Origin: Candidatus Gastranaerophilales bacterium
GTDB lineage: Bacteria > Cyanobacteriota > Vampirovibrionia > Gastranaerophilales > Gastranaerophilaceae
Direction of reading: 5' to 3'
Assembly (NCBI GenBank): GCA_944324245.1
Contig: CALUVO010000035.1
Span: forward strand, 1 to 62,841
Length of the DNA stretch: 62,841 nt
Positions 8,908-19,300 of this stretch are shown here, piece after piece. Under the pieces are notes generated by a model. The model ran no database searches. It was given only the letters and a program-made list of their open reading frames with translations, and was not told the DNA's origin. The number at the start of each line of letters is the position of its first letter. Position 1 is the stretch's first letter. The position numbers were made by a program, and so were the translations under genes.

Positions 8908-9723
8908 TTGTCTATTGTATTGGATAAAAAACAGTGTTTAATAGCAGGAGACGGCGAATTGCCCGTAGCAATGGCTGAATCCGCACAAAAAAACGGTTTT
9001 GACGTAGTGGCAATTTCTTTGTCCTCCGATAACAGAAACAGACTGAAAAAGTTTTGTTCAAAAGTTTACAATTTCGGTCCGGGTGAAGTTTTAAAAATAA
9101 AACAGACTCTTATAGATGAAAAAGTTACACAGGTTACTTTTATAGGTAAAGTGCATAAAGGTTTGCTTTTGAGACGTCCAAAGCTTGATATGGAAGCAAT
9201 CCGTCTTATGAAAGAAGCACAACGCCTAAACGATGATGCTGTTATGCTCATTATTGTCGACCAGCTTGAACAAATGGGAATTACAGTTCTTGACCAGACT
9301 ATTTTTATAAAAAATCTCATGGCTCCCCCCGGCGTCCTCGGTGAACATGAGCCGGACGAAGATCAGTCGCTGGATGTTGAATACGGATACTGGCTTGCAA
9401 AAGAAATGGGTAAACTCGATGTCGGACAGTCTGTTGTAATCAAAAATAAAATGATTATGGCTGTAGAAGCTATTGAAGGCACGGACAAGTGTATTGAAAG
9501 AGGATGTAAGCTCGGCGGCAAGGGTATCACTGTTGTAAAAGTCAGCAAACCTACACAGGACAAGCGTTTTGATATTCCTGCAATAGGGTTAAATACACTT
9601 AAGACTATGAACAGATTCGGTGCAAAAATTCTTGCAATAGAAGCAAATGAAACAATTATTGTAGACCAGAAAAAAGTTATTGATTATGCCAACAAAAAAG
9701 GCATTATTGTGATGGCAATATAG
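8908..9723 (+). CDS. lpxI: UDP-2,3-diacylglucosamine pyrophosphatase LpxI
   Basis: LpxI hydrolyses UDP-2,3-diacylglucosamine to lipid X and UMP in lipid A synthesis. It replaces LpxH in many bacteria. LIAGDGELPVAMAESA at the N-terminus and the C-terminal VKVSKPTQDKRFDIPAIG block are characteristic of the family (formerly DUF1009). The best start is TTG 8908, because AAAGGAGAGG at 8895-8904 is correctly spaced for it. Upstream in-frame candidates would lie before that site. It lies 45 bp before lpxB, whose product uses lipid X, so the pair forms a lipid A unit. Confidence 0.92.
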   Translation: MSIVLDKKQCLIAGDGELPVAMAESAQKNGFDVVAISLSSDNRNRLKKFCSKVYNFGPGEVLKIKQTLIDEKVTQVTFIGKVHKGLLLRRPKLDMEAIRLMKEAQRLNDDAVMLIIVDQLEQMGITVLDQTIFIKNLMAPPGVLGEHEPDEDQSLDVEYGYWLAKEMGKLDVGQSVVIKNKMIMAVEAIEGTDKCIERGCKLGGKGITVVKVSKPTQDKRFDIPAIGLNTLKTMNRFGAKILAIEANETIIVDQKKVIDYANKKGIIVMAI

Positions 9724-9768
9724 CTTTTGATTTTATACAGCATTCTTGGTTATGTTTGAGGGCTGATT

Positions 9769-10908
9769 ATGAACAATAAAAAACTTTTTATTATTACCGG
9801 AGAGTTATCAGGCGACAAACATGCTTCATTAGTTGTTCAACATTTGCGTAATACAAGACCTGATATAGAAATTGAAGCCATAGGCGGAGAGAATCTGAAA
9901 AAACTTGGTGTAAAGCTTTTTGTCGACCATTCTCATGCTCACATGTCCGCAATGGGACTTACGCCCAAAATTCTTTTTGACCATATAACACTCGGCAAAA
10001 GGGTAGTGGATTATTTAAAAAATGAATTTAAACCGGATTTAGTTCTTCTTATAGATTACGGCGGATTTAATCTAAATATTTCAAAATTTTTAAAAAAAGC
10101 CGGAATCAAAGTCTTTTACTACATTCCGCCGCAAATCTGGGCGTCTCGCAAATGGAGAATTAAAACTGTTAAGAAAAATATTTCTAAAGTAATGACCATT
10201 TTTCCTTTTGAAAAAGAAATGTATGAAAAAGAAGGTATTGATGCACAGTTTGTAGGACATCCTCTTATTACGCAAATGCCGCCCAAAGCGAATCGTGATG
10301 AAGTCTTTGAAAAATACGGACTGGACAAAAATAAAAAACTTATTTCAATATTCCCGGGCAGCCGGGAGTTTGAGCTGTATTATCTTATGAAAACTTTTTT
10401 AGATGCAGCAAAGTTAATACAACAGAAAAGAGACGATGTTCAGTTTGTGGTTGCACAGGCAGACAGTCTGGATGACAAACTGTTTAAAAAATATTTTAAA
10501 GACTCAGACTTAAAAGTAATAAAACATGATAACTATTCTCTTTTGAGTGCGTCAGATGCGCTGATGCTTGCTTCCGGTACTGTTGCTCTGGAGGCTGCTT
10601 TGTATACTACGCCTATGATAATCAGCTACAAAGGCCCGTGGTTTGCTTATCTTGTATACAGGCTTGTAAGATGTATAAATAGGGTTTGTCTGCCTAACAT
10701 AATTATGGACAAAGATATTGTGCCGGAACTTTTGATGACTGATTCTAATCCAAACGTTATTTCTCAGCATCTCATTAAAATCCTTGATGATGAACAGTAC
10801 AGAAATAATATGATAGAAGATTTGTCAAAAGTAAAAGCAATACTATCCAGACATGAAGCAGCAAACGAGGTTGCGCAGATACTTTCAGAAGCCTTGCAAC
10901 AGGCATAA
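9769..10908 (+). CDS. lpxB: Lipid-A-disaccharide synthase LpxB
   Basis: LpxB is a GT19 glycosyltransferase that joins lipid X to UDP-2,3-diacylglucosamine to form the lipid A disaccharide. The N-terminal TGELSGDKHASLV is the family hallmark. YYIPPQIWASRKWR near residues 118-131 and FPGSRE near 195-200 are further LpxB signatures. The 379-residue length is normal. GAGGG precedes the ATG at a suitable distance. Together with lpxI, lptC and lptA it indicates an outer membrane with LPS. Confidence 0.95.
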   Translation: MNNKKLFIITGELSGDKHASLVVQHLRNTRPDIEIEAIGGENLKKLGVKLFVDHSHAHMSAMGLTPKILFDHITLGKRVVDYLKNEFKPDLVLLIDYGGFNLNISKFLKKAGIKVFYYIPPQIWASRKWRIKTVKKNISKVMTIFPFEKEMYEKEGIDAQFVGHPLITQMPPKANRDEVFEKYGLDKNKKLISIFPGSREFELYYLMKTFLDAAKLIQQKRDDVQFVVAQADSLDDKLFKKYFKDSDLKVIKHDNYSLLSASDALMLASGTVALEAALYTTPMIISYKGPWFAYLVYRLVRCINRVCLPNIIMDKDIVPELLMTDSNPNVISQHLIKILDDEQYRNNMIEDLSKVKAILSRHEAANEVAQILSEALQQA

Positions 10909-10927
10909 ATACGGAACATTATAAATA

Positions 10928-11539
10928 ATGCAAAAAATAAGTTTATTAAAACTATTCTGGATATTTTTTAAGATTGGCATGGTGCTTTTTGGCGGCGGAT
11001 ATGCTATTTTACCATTTTTAAAAGCGGAAATGGTGGATAAAGAAAAAATTTGTACTATGGAGGAAGTTACAAACTATTATGCACTGAGCCAGTGTATTCC
11101 GGGGCTTGTGGCAGGGAACGTTTCCATGTTTTCCGGCTACAAAGCAAGAGGAATAGCAGGGGCGCTTGCAGCGTTAACGGGTGTGTGCCTTCCGGCATAT
11201 CTTGCCATAGTAATTGTGTTTGCATTTATTAATTCCATCATGGGATATCCTTTTATCCAAAATATCTTTGAAGTTCTTGACATTGCTGTATGCATATTAA
11301 TTCTGCTTACAGTACTGGAATTATGGACATTTTCGATTTTTGATAAGTTTACTTCATTTATATTTGCTGCAGCATTAATTGCTTCCATAGCAAATGTTTC
11401 ACCGTTTTTGATTGTTATTTCAGCCGGTATACTCGGACTTGTCAGACATTTTATTTTTCCAAAAAGCAAAGCGGCAAAATCCTGTGCATGCAATGAATGC
11501 ACTGATATTCAACGCGAAGGGGACATGAGTGATGAATGA
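10928..11539 (+). CDS. chrA: Chromate-type transporter (CHR family), first half-size subunit
   Basis: CHR-family membrane proteins export chromate in some bacteria. Many short forms have no shown substrate. This 203-residue single-domain protein has about five or six membrane segments and the family motif FGGGYAILPFL near residues 22-32, plus CIPGLVAGN near 57-65. The C-terminal tail has a small Cys cluster (about 187-191). It ends inside the next gene, whose product is the matching second half. Paired short CHR proteins normally work as a heteromer. No SD stronger than ACGGAA is seen. Confidence 0.85.
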   Translation: MQKISLLKLFWIFFKIGMVLFGGGYAILPFLKAEMVDKEKICTMEEVTNYYALSQCIPGLVAGNVSMFSGYKARGIAGALAALTGVCLPAYLAIVIVFAFINSIMGYPFIQNIFEVLDIAVCILILLTVLELWTFSIFDKFTSFIFAAALIASIANVSPFLIVISAGILGLVRHFIFPKSKAAKSCACNECTDIQREGDMSDE

Positions 11540-12101
11540 AATTTTCCTTCTTGCTTTTGAATATATGAAAATAGGTGCAGTTGCAATAGGCGGCGGATAT
11601 ACTGTTATTCCGTTTTTATATTACCTTGTAGATAAATACAAATGGTTTGATGTTGCAGAAATTACACAGATGATAGCTATTTCGAACCTTACCCCGGGGC
11701 CTATCGGAATAAACATGGCAACTTTTGTCGGTGTAAAAGTCGGCGGTGCAATCGGCTCAGCATTTGTAACAATTGCTTTTTTGATTCCGTCATTTATTAT
11801 GGTGATGTTTATTGCAAGATTTTTGAAGAAAAATGCGGATAATCCGCTGATTAATAATATTATGTACGGACTAAGACCGGCTGCTGTTGCGCTTATCGGT
11901 GTTGCAGGTCTAAAGATAATGACTCATACTGTTTTTCATCTCGCTAAATTCAAACAAACTCACAATATTTTTGATTTTATTTCTTTAAAAGCTTTTATAT
12001 TGCTGGTATTTTTTACAATTCTGGGATTAAAATACAGAAAAAATCCTATGATATTGATTGTAGTTGCCGTAATTCTCGGCTTTTTTGTAAAACTTTCATA
12101 A
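11532..12101 (+). CDS. chrA: Chromate-type transporter (CHR family), second half-size subunit
   Basis: This is the partner of the preceding short CHR protein. It has the same fold, with IGGGYTVIPFLYYLVDK near residues 18-34 and LTPGPIGINMATFVG near 54-68, the usual sequence of the second subunit. The ATG at 11532 overlaps the upstream stop as ATGAATGA, giving translational coupling, and is preferred to the GTG three bases before. About 189 residues, five or six membrane segments. Transport substrate is not evident from context. Confidence 0.85.
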   Translation: MNEIFLLAFEYMKIGAVAIGGGYTVIPFLYYLVDKYKWFDVAEITQMIAISNLTPGPIGINMATFVGVKVGGAIGSAFVTIAFLIPSFIMVMFIARFLKKNADNPLINNIMYGLRPAAVALIGVAGLKIMTHTVFHLAKFKQTHNIFDFISLKAFILLVFFTILGLKYRKNPMILIVVAVILGFFVKLS

Positions 12102-12211
12102 GAATTCAGGAATAAAATAAAAACTCCCTGTATTGTCTCATCTAATAACAAGGGAGATATAAATTAGGATCTTTTATTTTTTGCAAATTGTCAAAACTAG
12201 GCCAAAATAAG

Positions 12212-12517
12212 TTGTCTGAGAGGTAGCACCAATGCTTAGTCTTGAAATCTGACGTTCGTCAGAAGCGTGGTTCTGACTCACAATGGCACTGGGTTCGGCG
12301 TTGCCTCACACGGCGTGCCAGTCAGATTTCGCTGTCTTGAAATCTGACGTTCGGGGAATGTGTGTTTTTCCCTCACAAGGGGCGTCCCTTCTCTACGTTC
12401 AGTAACGTAGGTCGGATTTACAAATCCGATAAAATTATCTGTCAGCATAGTAATGCTGACCTATTGGCTTACTAACGCCAACAAAGACGTAGTCTGAGTC
12501 AGTTGACTATATGAAAT
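12212..12517. repeat. Dense hairpin array element (complex form of the TTGTCTGAG family)
   Basis: The 680-base gap 12102-12781 contains two elements; this is the first. It opens with TTGTCTGAG (12212-12220) and ends AGTCTGAGTCAGTTGACTAT (about 12491-12510). Inside, an outer stem GAAATCTGAC/GTCAGATTTC (about 12244-12330) encloses GTCAGAA/TTCTGAC and TGGCAC/GTGCCA hairpins. A run of short perfect hairpins follows: CTACGTT/AACGTAG, CGGATTT/AAATCCG, GTCAGCAT/ATGCTGAC and TTGGC/GCCAA. Three of these keep AGTAA (or its complement) in the loop while the stems differ. The unit CTTGAAATCTGACGTTCG occurs twice. No coding frame is credible. Bases 12102-12211 and 12518-12564 show nothing else. Confidence 0.7.
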
Positions 12518-12564
12518 GTTCAGTCCGTTTTATTGTGTGCAGGATTTGTAGTTTATAAAAATCA

Positions 12565-12779
12565 TTGTCTGAGTGGGACCTCGCTTGTAGGAGTGATACA
12601 CACTCTGCCGAGTAAATATGCCAGTGGCATATTTGCGAGAGGTAGCGAGTGGCGCCGAGTCTAGCATTTTACGGGAGTGACCCCATGCACTTGTTGGCTG
12701 TGCCGGACTTATTTTTAAACAATGAACTTGTTTATTGCACAGGTTCAACAAGTAGTCGGAGTCAGTTGACGATATGAAA
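12565..12779. repeat. Modular hairpin element abutting the hook gene
   Basis: This element starts TTGTCTGAG at 12565, continues ACCTCGCTTGTAGGAGTG, then CTCTGCCGAG, a hairpin at 12614-12634 (AAATATGCC-AGT-GGCATATTT) and GCGAGAGGTAGCGAG. From about 12658 to 12779 it is nearly identical to 26656-26776, including a TTGAAC-type hairpin and the end AGTCGGAGTCAGTTGAC. It stops 2 bp before the stop codon of the flagellar gene on the opposite strand, so it forms that gene's 3' flank. Confidence 0.75.
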
Positions 12780-12781
12780 TA

Positions 12782-13618
12782 TTATGAACTTATTAACTGC
12801 AAAACTTCCTGCAAAAGCGACTTATTTGTTTGAATAAGCTTGTTTGCTACATCCATCTGCATTTTTGCCTGTTGATAATATGAAATATTGGCAGAAAAAT
12901 CACAGTTTGACATTTCCAATAAACCGCCTCTTACCTCGCCTCTGCCTATTACAGGACGTCCTGATTCTTCTGTTTCTATAAATTCGCCCTGTTTTACTTC
13001 GTAGAGACCTTCTGGATTGTGAAAATTCATAATAGCAAGTTTGTACAAAGGTACAACATTTTTTCCGCCGTCGGATTTTCCGTATAGTATACCGTCGCCT
13101 TTAAATTCAAATTCATCGTATTTGCCAAGATACTTGCCATTATTGGGGTCAATCCAGAGTTTAATATTTGTTGTAGGAATGTTTACAGCACCGCCTTTTA
13201 TGCCTGTTTCAGCATAAATATCTGCATCTATAGGCTTTGTGCCCTGCATAATTTCGCCTTTATCGTTCAGAATATAACCCTGAACTTTATAACCGCTTGG
13301 GTTTTTGTATACGCCTTCTTTATCAAAGGTAAATTCACCGAGTCTGGAGTATACAATCTGACCATCATCACGGCGCAGTGTAAAGTATCCTTCTCCTTCT
13401 AAGAAAACATTTTCGTTAGAAGTACCGGGTGTAGATTTGCCCTGTCCTACATTTTTATTAAAACCGTCAACAATACCGGTATTTAAAAACGTTTTGAAAT
13501 TGGCTTTTGTTTCTCTATAACCCGGAGTATAGATATTTGTAAGGTTTTCCGAAATTGCGTCCATCCAATCGGAGGTGTTTTTTTGTGTGTTTAGAGCATT
13601 TACAAATGAATCGTTCAT
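12782..13618 (-). CDS. Flagellar hook-basal body protein (FlgE/FlgF/FlgG type)
   Basis: This 278-residue protein belongs to the rod/hook family that builds the flagellar axis. The N-terminal segment with WMDAISENLTNIYTPGYRE (about 18-36) is the conserved 'ANNLAN..TxGYK' helix, and the C-terminal NKLIQTNKSLLQEVLQ is the matching helix. GEGYFTLRRDDGQIVYSRLG (about 75-94) is the family's core block. Size fits FlgG/FlgF or a short hook protein FlgE. Position after a FliK-like gene favours the hook protein FlgE. AAAGGAGAG precedes the ATG. It is last in the fliJ-fliK-hook unit. Confidence 0.82.
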   Translation of the reverse strand: MNDSFVNALNTQKNTSDWMDAISENLTNIYTPGYRETKANFKTFLNTGIVDGFNKNVGQGKSTPGTSNENVFLEGEGYFTLRRDDGQIVYSRLGEFTFDKEGVYKNPSGYKVQGYILNDKGEIMQGTKPIDADIYAETGIKGGAVNIPTTNIKLWIDPNNGKYLGKYDEFEFKGDGILYGKSDGGKNVVPLYKLAIMNFHNPEGLYEVKQGEFIETEESGRPVIGRGEVRGGLLEMSNCDFSANISYYQQAKMQMDVANKLIQTNKSLLQEVLQLISS

Positions 13619-13620
13619 TT

Positions 13621-14379
13621 TTACTCTCCTTTATCTTTTTGTTGATTTTGTCTTTGTCTGTTTTGATTACCGTTATTTGATTGCCTGTACATAATGTCAT
13701 TGTATGGAATATTCTGGTCATCAAAACGCAATTTAAGAGAATTTATATTGTTACGAAGATATGCCTCTACGGCTTTGTCTCCCGGTATAAACTCAGCTGA
13801 TATCTTACCTTTTGTATCAACTTTTAAAATTACAGAAACATTGTTGTCAAAGCTAATTCTGACGGGTTTTTGTTCATTATAGGCTTTTGTTATCAAATCT
13901 GACAGAACCTTGGATGTTTGCTGTGTTTTGTAGGTCGGACCTATTTCGTCCGCAAATTTTATAAGATTTGCTTTATCTCCGTTTTGCTGCAGGGCAAACT
14001 GTTTATTTTCAACTAAATCCGCAAAAAATTTTGCATCTTCTTTTGAAATTCTAATTGTATCGTAATTGTATATCGACTTTACGTCTTTCATTCCGTTTAT
14101 AGTATCAAAACCAAATTTGTTAACATATTCGCCGTTTAACATTTGGTTTAAATTATTAGCCTGCTGTGCCTGTTCGATACTCAGTTTGTCTGTATCTTTT
14201 TGTTCTTCGAGAACTTTTTTAAAATCACTTTGAGTTTCCTGCGTTGTCTCATCTTTTTTGTCTTCTGTTTTTTGTGTATTTGAAACTTTTTCTGTAGACG
14301 AAGAAACCTGATTTTCTACTGGAGTTTGCTGCGTTTGTGTTGCTGTTTCGGCTGTTGATGTGCCGGTTGATATATTCAT
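13621..14379 (-). CDS. fliK: FliK-like flagellar hook-length control protein
   Basis: The N-terminal 80 residues are a low-complexity Thr/Gln/Lys-rich tract, as in hook-length rulers. A C-terminal folded domain around 175-235 has the FliK pattern, with VSVILKVDTKGKISAEF then an LRNNINSLKLRF-like helix (about residues 181-218). The tail is Gln/Asn-rich. It lies between fliJ and a hook-type gene, only 2 bp before the latter, the usual FliK neighbourhood. At 252 residues it is short for FliK. The call rests on the C-terminal pattern and context. Confidence 0.65.
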   Translation of the reverse strand: MNISTGTSTAETATQTQQTPVENQVSSSTEKVSNTQKTEDKKDETTQETQSDFKKVLEEQKDTDKLSIEQAQQANNLNQMLNGEYVNKFGFDTINGMKDVKSIYNYDTIRISKEDAKFFADLVENKQFALQQNGDKANLIKFADEIGPTYKTQQTSKVLSDLITKAYNEQKPVRISFDNNVSVILKVDTKGKISAEFIPGDKAVEAYLRNNINSLKLRFDDQNIPYNDIMYRQSNNGNQNRQRQNQQKDKGE

Positions 14380-14415
14380 TGAGGGGTTATTCCTTTCTTA
14401 TTAAAAAGATGAATT

Positions 14416-14913
14416 CTAAGATTCATTCAAATCTTCATTGTATTTTGGGTTTTTCATTAATTCTTCGAGTTCTTCTTCTTGCTTTGCTTTTGTCTTAGCA
14501 AAATATTTTTGTATTGCGACTTCGGATAATTGTTTTAGCTCTGCCTTTTTTTCTTCTTCTATATAGGCTTCCCGGGAATGCTCTTTGTGTTTTTCAAGTA
14601 CTTTTACTGCTTTTTCAAGTTCACGGAGCTTGTCTTTTTCTACATCCAGTGCTTCCTGTGCTTTTTTTCTGTCTTCTTCAAGAGCTTCACCTTTGTCATA
14701 GAGATGTTTTAGGTAAGTATCGTAAGACTCATACATGGAAAAATCTGCCTGACGCATATTTATCCTTGTTTGGGAGATTTCTTTATTGTTTCTTTCAATA
14801 AGCCCTTCTATTTTTAGTACCAGCGCCTGAGCATTACGTACATTTTGGAGTTGTTCTTCTTTTTTTCTGATTCTGAAATCCAGAATTTTTTGGAGTCTGT
14901 AACGAAAAGGCAT
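14416..14913 (-). CDS. fliJ: Flagellar export chaperone FliJ
   Basis: FliJ is the coiled-coil stalk of the flagellar type III export ATPase. It docks on the FliI hexamer and on FlhA. This 165-residue protein begins MPFRYRLQKILDFRIRKKEE, the typical FliJ start, and is predicted almost entirely coiled-coil with heptads rich in Glu, Lys and Leu. It is the first gene of the fliJ-fliK-hook unit. fliI is not adjacent in this window. No strong Shine-Dalgarno precedes the ATG. Confidence 0.85.
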   Translation of the reverse strand: MPFRYRLQKILDFRIRKKEEQLQNVRNAQALVLKIEGLIERNNKEISQTRINMRQADFSMYESYDTYLKHLYDKGEALEEDRKKAQEALDVEKDKLRELEKAVKVLEKHKEHSREAYIEEEKKAELKQLSEVAIQKYFAKTKAKQEEELEELMKNPKYNEDLNES

Positions 14914-15201
14914 GGATATCCACGATTTACTATTACACTAATTAATTATTAAGTATTGCCCTAATGATTACTACATACGTTTGTATGATTATGTTTTAAT
15001 AATAAAAGCTGCAAAGTCAATGAATGTTTTGTAAAAACAAAATAAAATATTATTACAAATTGTAAAAAAGACTTTTCTTGTGAAAATCCTGTGGTAGACT
15101 AGATTATAGAGATTTGGGTAAATTTTTAGCTATATCTGCTAGCAAAAAAAATTTTGAGAATCCTTTTATAATTAGGATTTACATGCTATTCAAGGGAAAT
15201 T

Positions 15202-16326
15202 ATGGTTACTGTATCAAACATCACTAACAACATGCTGAATATTCCTATCAATTCAATCACTCCACCTGCAGCAACGACGGAAAAATCATACGTAAATCAA
15301 AATTTTCATGCAATGGACAATTCTCATAATGTTGTCGATAATCGTGAATATAAAAAAGATGAAATCATTCCAAATACGTTTAAAAATCGTATGAAAATAA
15401 ACCTGAGCAAAACTCTTGATATTCCTCTGATTCATTTTCCCAGAGGTCTTGCAGGTGCACCTGATTATACATTTTATGAATTTTTACAGACTGCAAAATT
15501 TCCTTATTATCTCGGCGGTCCAATACTTGCAGCATTATTTTATGCTGGTGTAAAAAAAGATAACTTTAAATCCGCAAGAGCTGCTCAAGGTGTAGCCAAA
15601 CATATAGCACTGGGTGTTGGTTTATATTATCTTGGTGCAGCTTTGGCAAAATCACTGATTAACCATACAGTTAAATTTACAAGAGGAATTGATTTAAGAC
15701 ATCCGTATGTAAAAGCAGTTTCTACATCTACCAGCAAAACAGGTGATTTCAAAAAAGATGTTGAGTACCGCACTTTATATGAAAGCAGCGAGTTTACAAG
15801 AACAGATTTGATATATGACCATGATGTAAAAAAATCGCAAATTGATACAGAAAAAATTGCACGTAAATACGGAGTAAAAGGTGATGTAAATGATGCTGAT
15901 CAAACCGTAAAACCATTAATTAAGAAAACCATAATTATGGCAAGAGCATGGCAGTATGCACTGACGGCTTTCTTTGTCACACTCGGTATCGGCATGGCAA
16001 ACCAGAAAGCTTGGGACAAGATGTCTTCTGAAGGTTTTAAAAAGACTATTTCAAAAGGTATATTCGGACGGAAGATTAGTTTAAAAAATCGTTTGCATAA
16101 TGCCAAACTTGTTGTGAATGATTATATGCTAAAACCTTTTGGCGAAAGCTTTAAACAATTCTGGCACGGCTATAACAAAGCTTCTTCTATTGTAGGAAAG
16201 TCTGTTATTGTTTCTACAGCTGCAGCTACGTTGCTTGCTATTTCTCTTATAACAGCAAAAACTTCAGCAAAAGGTCATAAAATTGAATCATCAGGCGCAA
16301 ACAGACAAAATGAGGTGACTGAATAA
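15202..16326 (+). CDS. Uncharacterised membrane-associated protein, first gene of a GH13 operon
   Basis: I do not recognise this 374-residue protein. Hydrophobic, possibly membrane-spanning segments occur near residues 97-116, 132-148, 249-268 and 335-353, separated by basic soluble stretches. The first 60 residues are polar, with no signal peptide. AAGGGAAATT provides a ribosome site. The stop overlaps the next ATG (TAATG), so it is translationally coupled to the 1001-residue protein and through it to the GH13 enzyme. A shared complex or compartment is inferred. The 288-base upstream gap holds an AATCC/GGATT hairpin (about 15160-15180) and probably the operon promoter. Confidence 0.7.
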   Translation: MVTVSNITNNMLNIPINSITPPAATTEKSYVNQNFHAMDNSHNVVDNREYKKDEIIPNTFKNRMKINLSKTLDIPLIHFPRGLAGAPDYTFYEFLQTAKFPYYLGGPILAALFYAGVKKDNFKSARAAQGVAKHIALGVGLYYLGAALAKSLINHTVKFTRGIDLRHPYVKAVSTSTSKTGDFKKDVEYRTLYESSEFTRTDLIYDHDVKKSQIDTEKIARKYGVKGDVNDADQTVKPLIKKTIIMARAWQYALTAFFVTLGIGMANQKAWDKMSSEGFKKTISKGIFGRKISLKNRLHNAKLVVNDYMLKPFGESFKQFWHGYNKASSIVGKSVIVSTAAATLLAISLITAKTSAKGHKIESSGANRQNEVTE

Positions 16327-19300
16327 TGGGAAATCTAATACAAAATATACCTGTTAACAGACCTCAGCAGACTTCAGCTGCAAAACCGGCTCAGTCTCAA
16401 CCTGTTCTTGTCGCTAATGTAAATCCTTTGTTGAATGGAATTAAAAACCGTTATCCTCAGGATAAAATATACACATATATTCTGGCAGAACCCATTAGTC
16501 CGGCAAGAACAAAACCGGCTGGCATTAGTGCAAGAACAGCATCAGGTGAACTGATTAAAGAAAATATTTTTCAGTCAATGTCAAGAACCGTAAAGTCTTA
16601 CGGCGATTATGCAAAATATTTTTACAATGCGGCATTTAAAGGCGAAGGCAAGGATTATTCCGTAGGTAAAATCAATGACCTTACATTAAGAGCCGGATCT
16701 CTTGGTATTGCTACGGTTCTTGCAACTTCAAAGATGTTCCCGTTTGCAAAAGGTATGGAATTTGTCGGGCTTGCTACATGGTTTGCTTCTATGGCGATTT
16801 GGCCCAAAATTCTCGGTATGCCGATTAAAGCTATCTACGGAGTAGATATTAATCAGAAATACAAAGATTCTGACGGCAGGGTAAAAGATGTATTTGAAGA
16901 CAATCAATACCGCCCGATGGATATATACAGATATGTCGACAAAAACGGCAAACCTTTAACTAAAGAGGAATATAAAGCAAAATATGATCATGATTATGTT
17001 TACCTTGAAAAAATAGGAGATAAACTCGGGATAGAAAAAGGTATTAAAGACAGAAACGAAGCTACAATGAACAAAATGGGGCAGGTCGCAGTACAAGGTA
17101 AAACCCTTTGGATGCTGACCGCCGGAGTTATGACCCCTGTTCTTTCTTCTCTAGCTGCTGATGCTCTGCAAACTCCGTTTAAAAGTTTGATTGAAACAAG
17201 CAGATACCAGAGACAAACAGAAGAATTGAAAAAATTTGAACAAACTGTTGAAACTTTGCTCGGAAAAAATGGACGTCCGAGAGTTACTGATATTGACCGC
17301 TTGTATGAAAGCTTTGGTATAAAAGTTCCTGAAAAAACACAACAACAATTAGAAGCCTTGCTTCCACAAAACGGTGAACTTACGCCCGAACAATTTAAAA
17401 AGATTAGTAAATTTCTTGAAAGAAAATTCTACGGCAGCGGTTTTGGTACTTCAATAGAAGCGGCCATGAAAAAAGATGCAAGGATGACAGAACCATATGT
17501 CACCGTAAATCAGGAATTTAAAAATCAGCTTATCAGTATAGTAAAAGAATCATTTAATGAAGTTGTTTCAAAACTTCCTGATGATAAAAAAGCATTGCTT
17601 CCGGAAAAAATAAAAAATTATGAATGCATAAAACTTGAGGATATTAACAGTCTGTTTAAAGAAGCATTCATAGATAATGTGTCTGATTTAAATAAAACAC
17701 AGCAAAATCTCCTGAAAAGACGCCTTTCTACTACTGCAATTATGAAAGTAGATGAAGAAAAACAGGGCAGTTACCTTGCAAGAGAAACGGTAAACAGAGC
17801 AAGACAGCTTATCAATGATAAATTGGAAGCATTATACGAGTCAAAAAGACATCATATTGTATCCAGAACTCAGATAGAAAAAATCTTTAAGTTTGCTGAG
17901 ATGAACCGCCAGATAAGAGGCAGATTAAACCTCTTTGAAAGAGCAACAATCAAGAATATTGCGGAATCAGCAACTGCAATTTCCTGGGAAACTCTGCCTC
18001 AAAAATATGTCAAAGCTCTTGGCTTTACAAATAAAGAGCTTGCTGTACTTGCAACAGTAGATTCTACTAAAGCTACGAGAGTTATTGCCGAAAGATTTGA
18101 AAAAATTGCAGAAAATCCCGAAAAATATAAACAAGTTCTGCAGGCAATGTCTGAATATGCAAAAGGTGCTATTTCAAAAGAAGAAAAAGCAGTAATCCAG
18201 CTTATAGGCACCATTGAAAATCCTGGACTTTTGTTTAAAGTTAAAGACTTGATGGAATCTTCCGCACATGCCAACTTTGGCGGATATTTCAAGGATACGA
18301 TAACTACTTATTATTTGCGTAAAATCTCCGCAGTACAGCGTAAATTTAGAAATACAGTAGACTCTTTTGTTCGTCCGATAAAAGCTCTTGATGTATTCAA
18401 AAATCTTGGTAATTTGACAGATAGAATATTGGGAGACACTGCTACTTTCAATTTCCGTCGGGGAAATGACTGGCACTATCAAATGTTTGAAAAGATGGAT
18501 GTTACAAAAGCAAAAGCTGCAATGAGCAGATATTTGAAAGATACTGTTCTGACAAGAAATGATATTAACAGCTGGACAACAAAGATGGAAGCCGAATTGC
18601 CGCTTGGTACAAGAGGTTTTAAAAACTCGTTCCCTGTCTTGTGCAGTATTGCGGAACAGATTTTTGGCGAACTGCATCCTGAAACTGCATCAATAATTAC
18701 CGGCGACAATATGGACAAAATCGCTGAAAATAAAGCATTAATACGTAAAATCAATGTAAATAACTGGATAATGAAAGCAAGATTTCTTCGTATTGATTAC
18801 AAGCTTTCAGAACGCGGCAAGGAAAATTATATGAGACAGGATAATGCTCTTGGCGGTTTTATAGAAGATTTAAAAAATCGTTCCAAAGTACAAGAAGCAT
18901 CCAAGTTCCTATCAGAAGTTCTTGAAGACAGGATTGCAAATCTTGGCGAAAATATAGCTCCATGCAAACAGAGATTTACTTTTGAAAAATTACAAAATTA
19001 TCAAAAAATCTTGAAAGATTTTTCATCAGGTAGAGCATTTGAGGCAGGATATAATATTGATGGAGCTATTAATTGTCTTAAAGAATCAAGCTGTTTTGGA
19101 TTCTTAACGGCAAATAAATCTATAGCAGAAGTGTCTGGTAAAAATGTTACTGAATTTTTAGCTTCTGCAGCTCAGAATATACGTTCAAGAAATAAATGGC
19201 AGAAACTTGTTTACGGACTTTTAACAGGTACGGTTGCAGTATCTGCTTATACAATAGCAATGATGGGTAAAAATAATAATCTCAATAAAGAAATAACAAA

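Noticed and set aside
12530..12751. Minus-strand frame of 73 codons
   Set aside because: It is inside a modular repeat and is not matched by any ribosome site or protein-like composition.
12212..12780. Possible CRISPR array
   Set aside because: The repeated units are short palindromes of different sequence with irregular spacing, not identical repeats with unique spacers.
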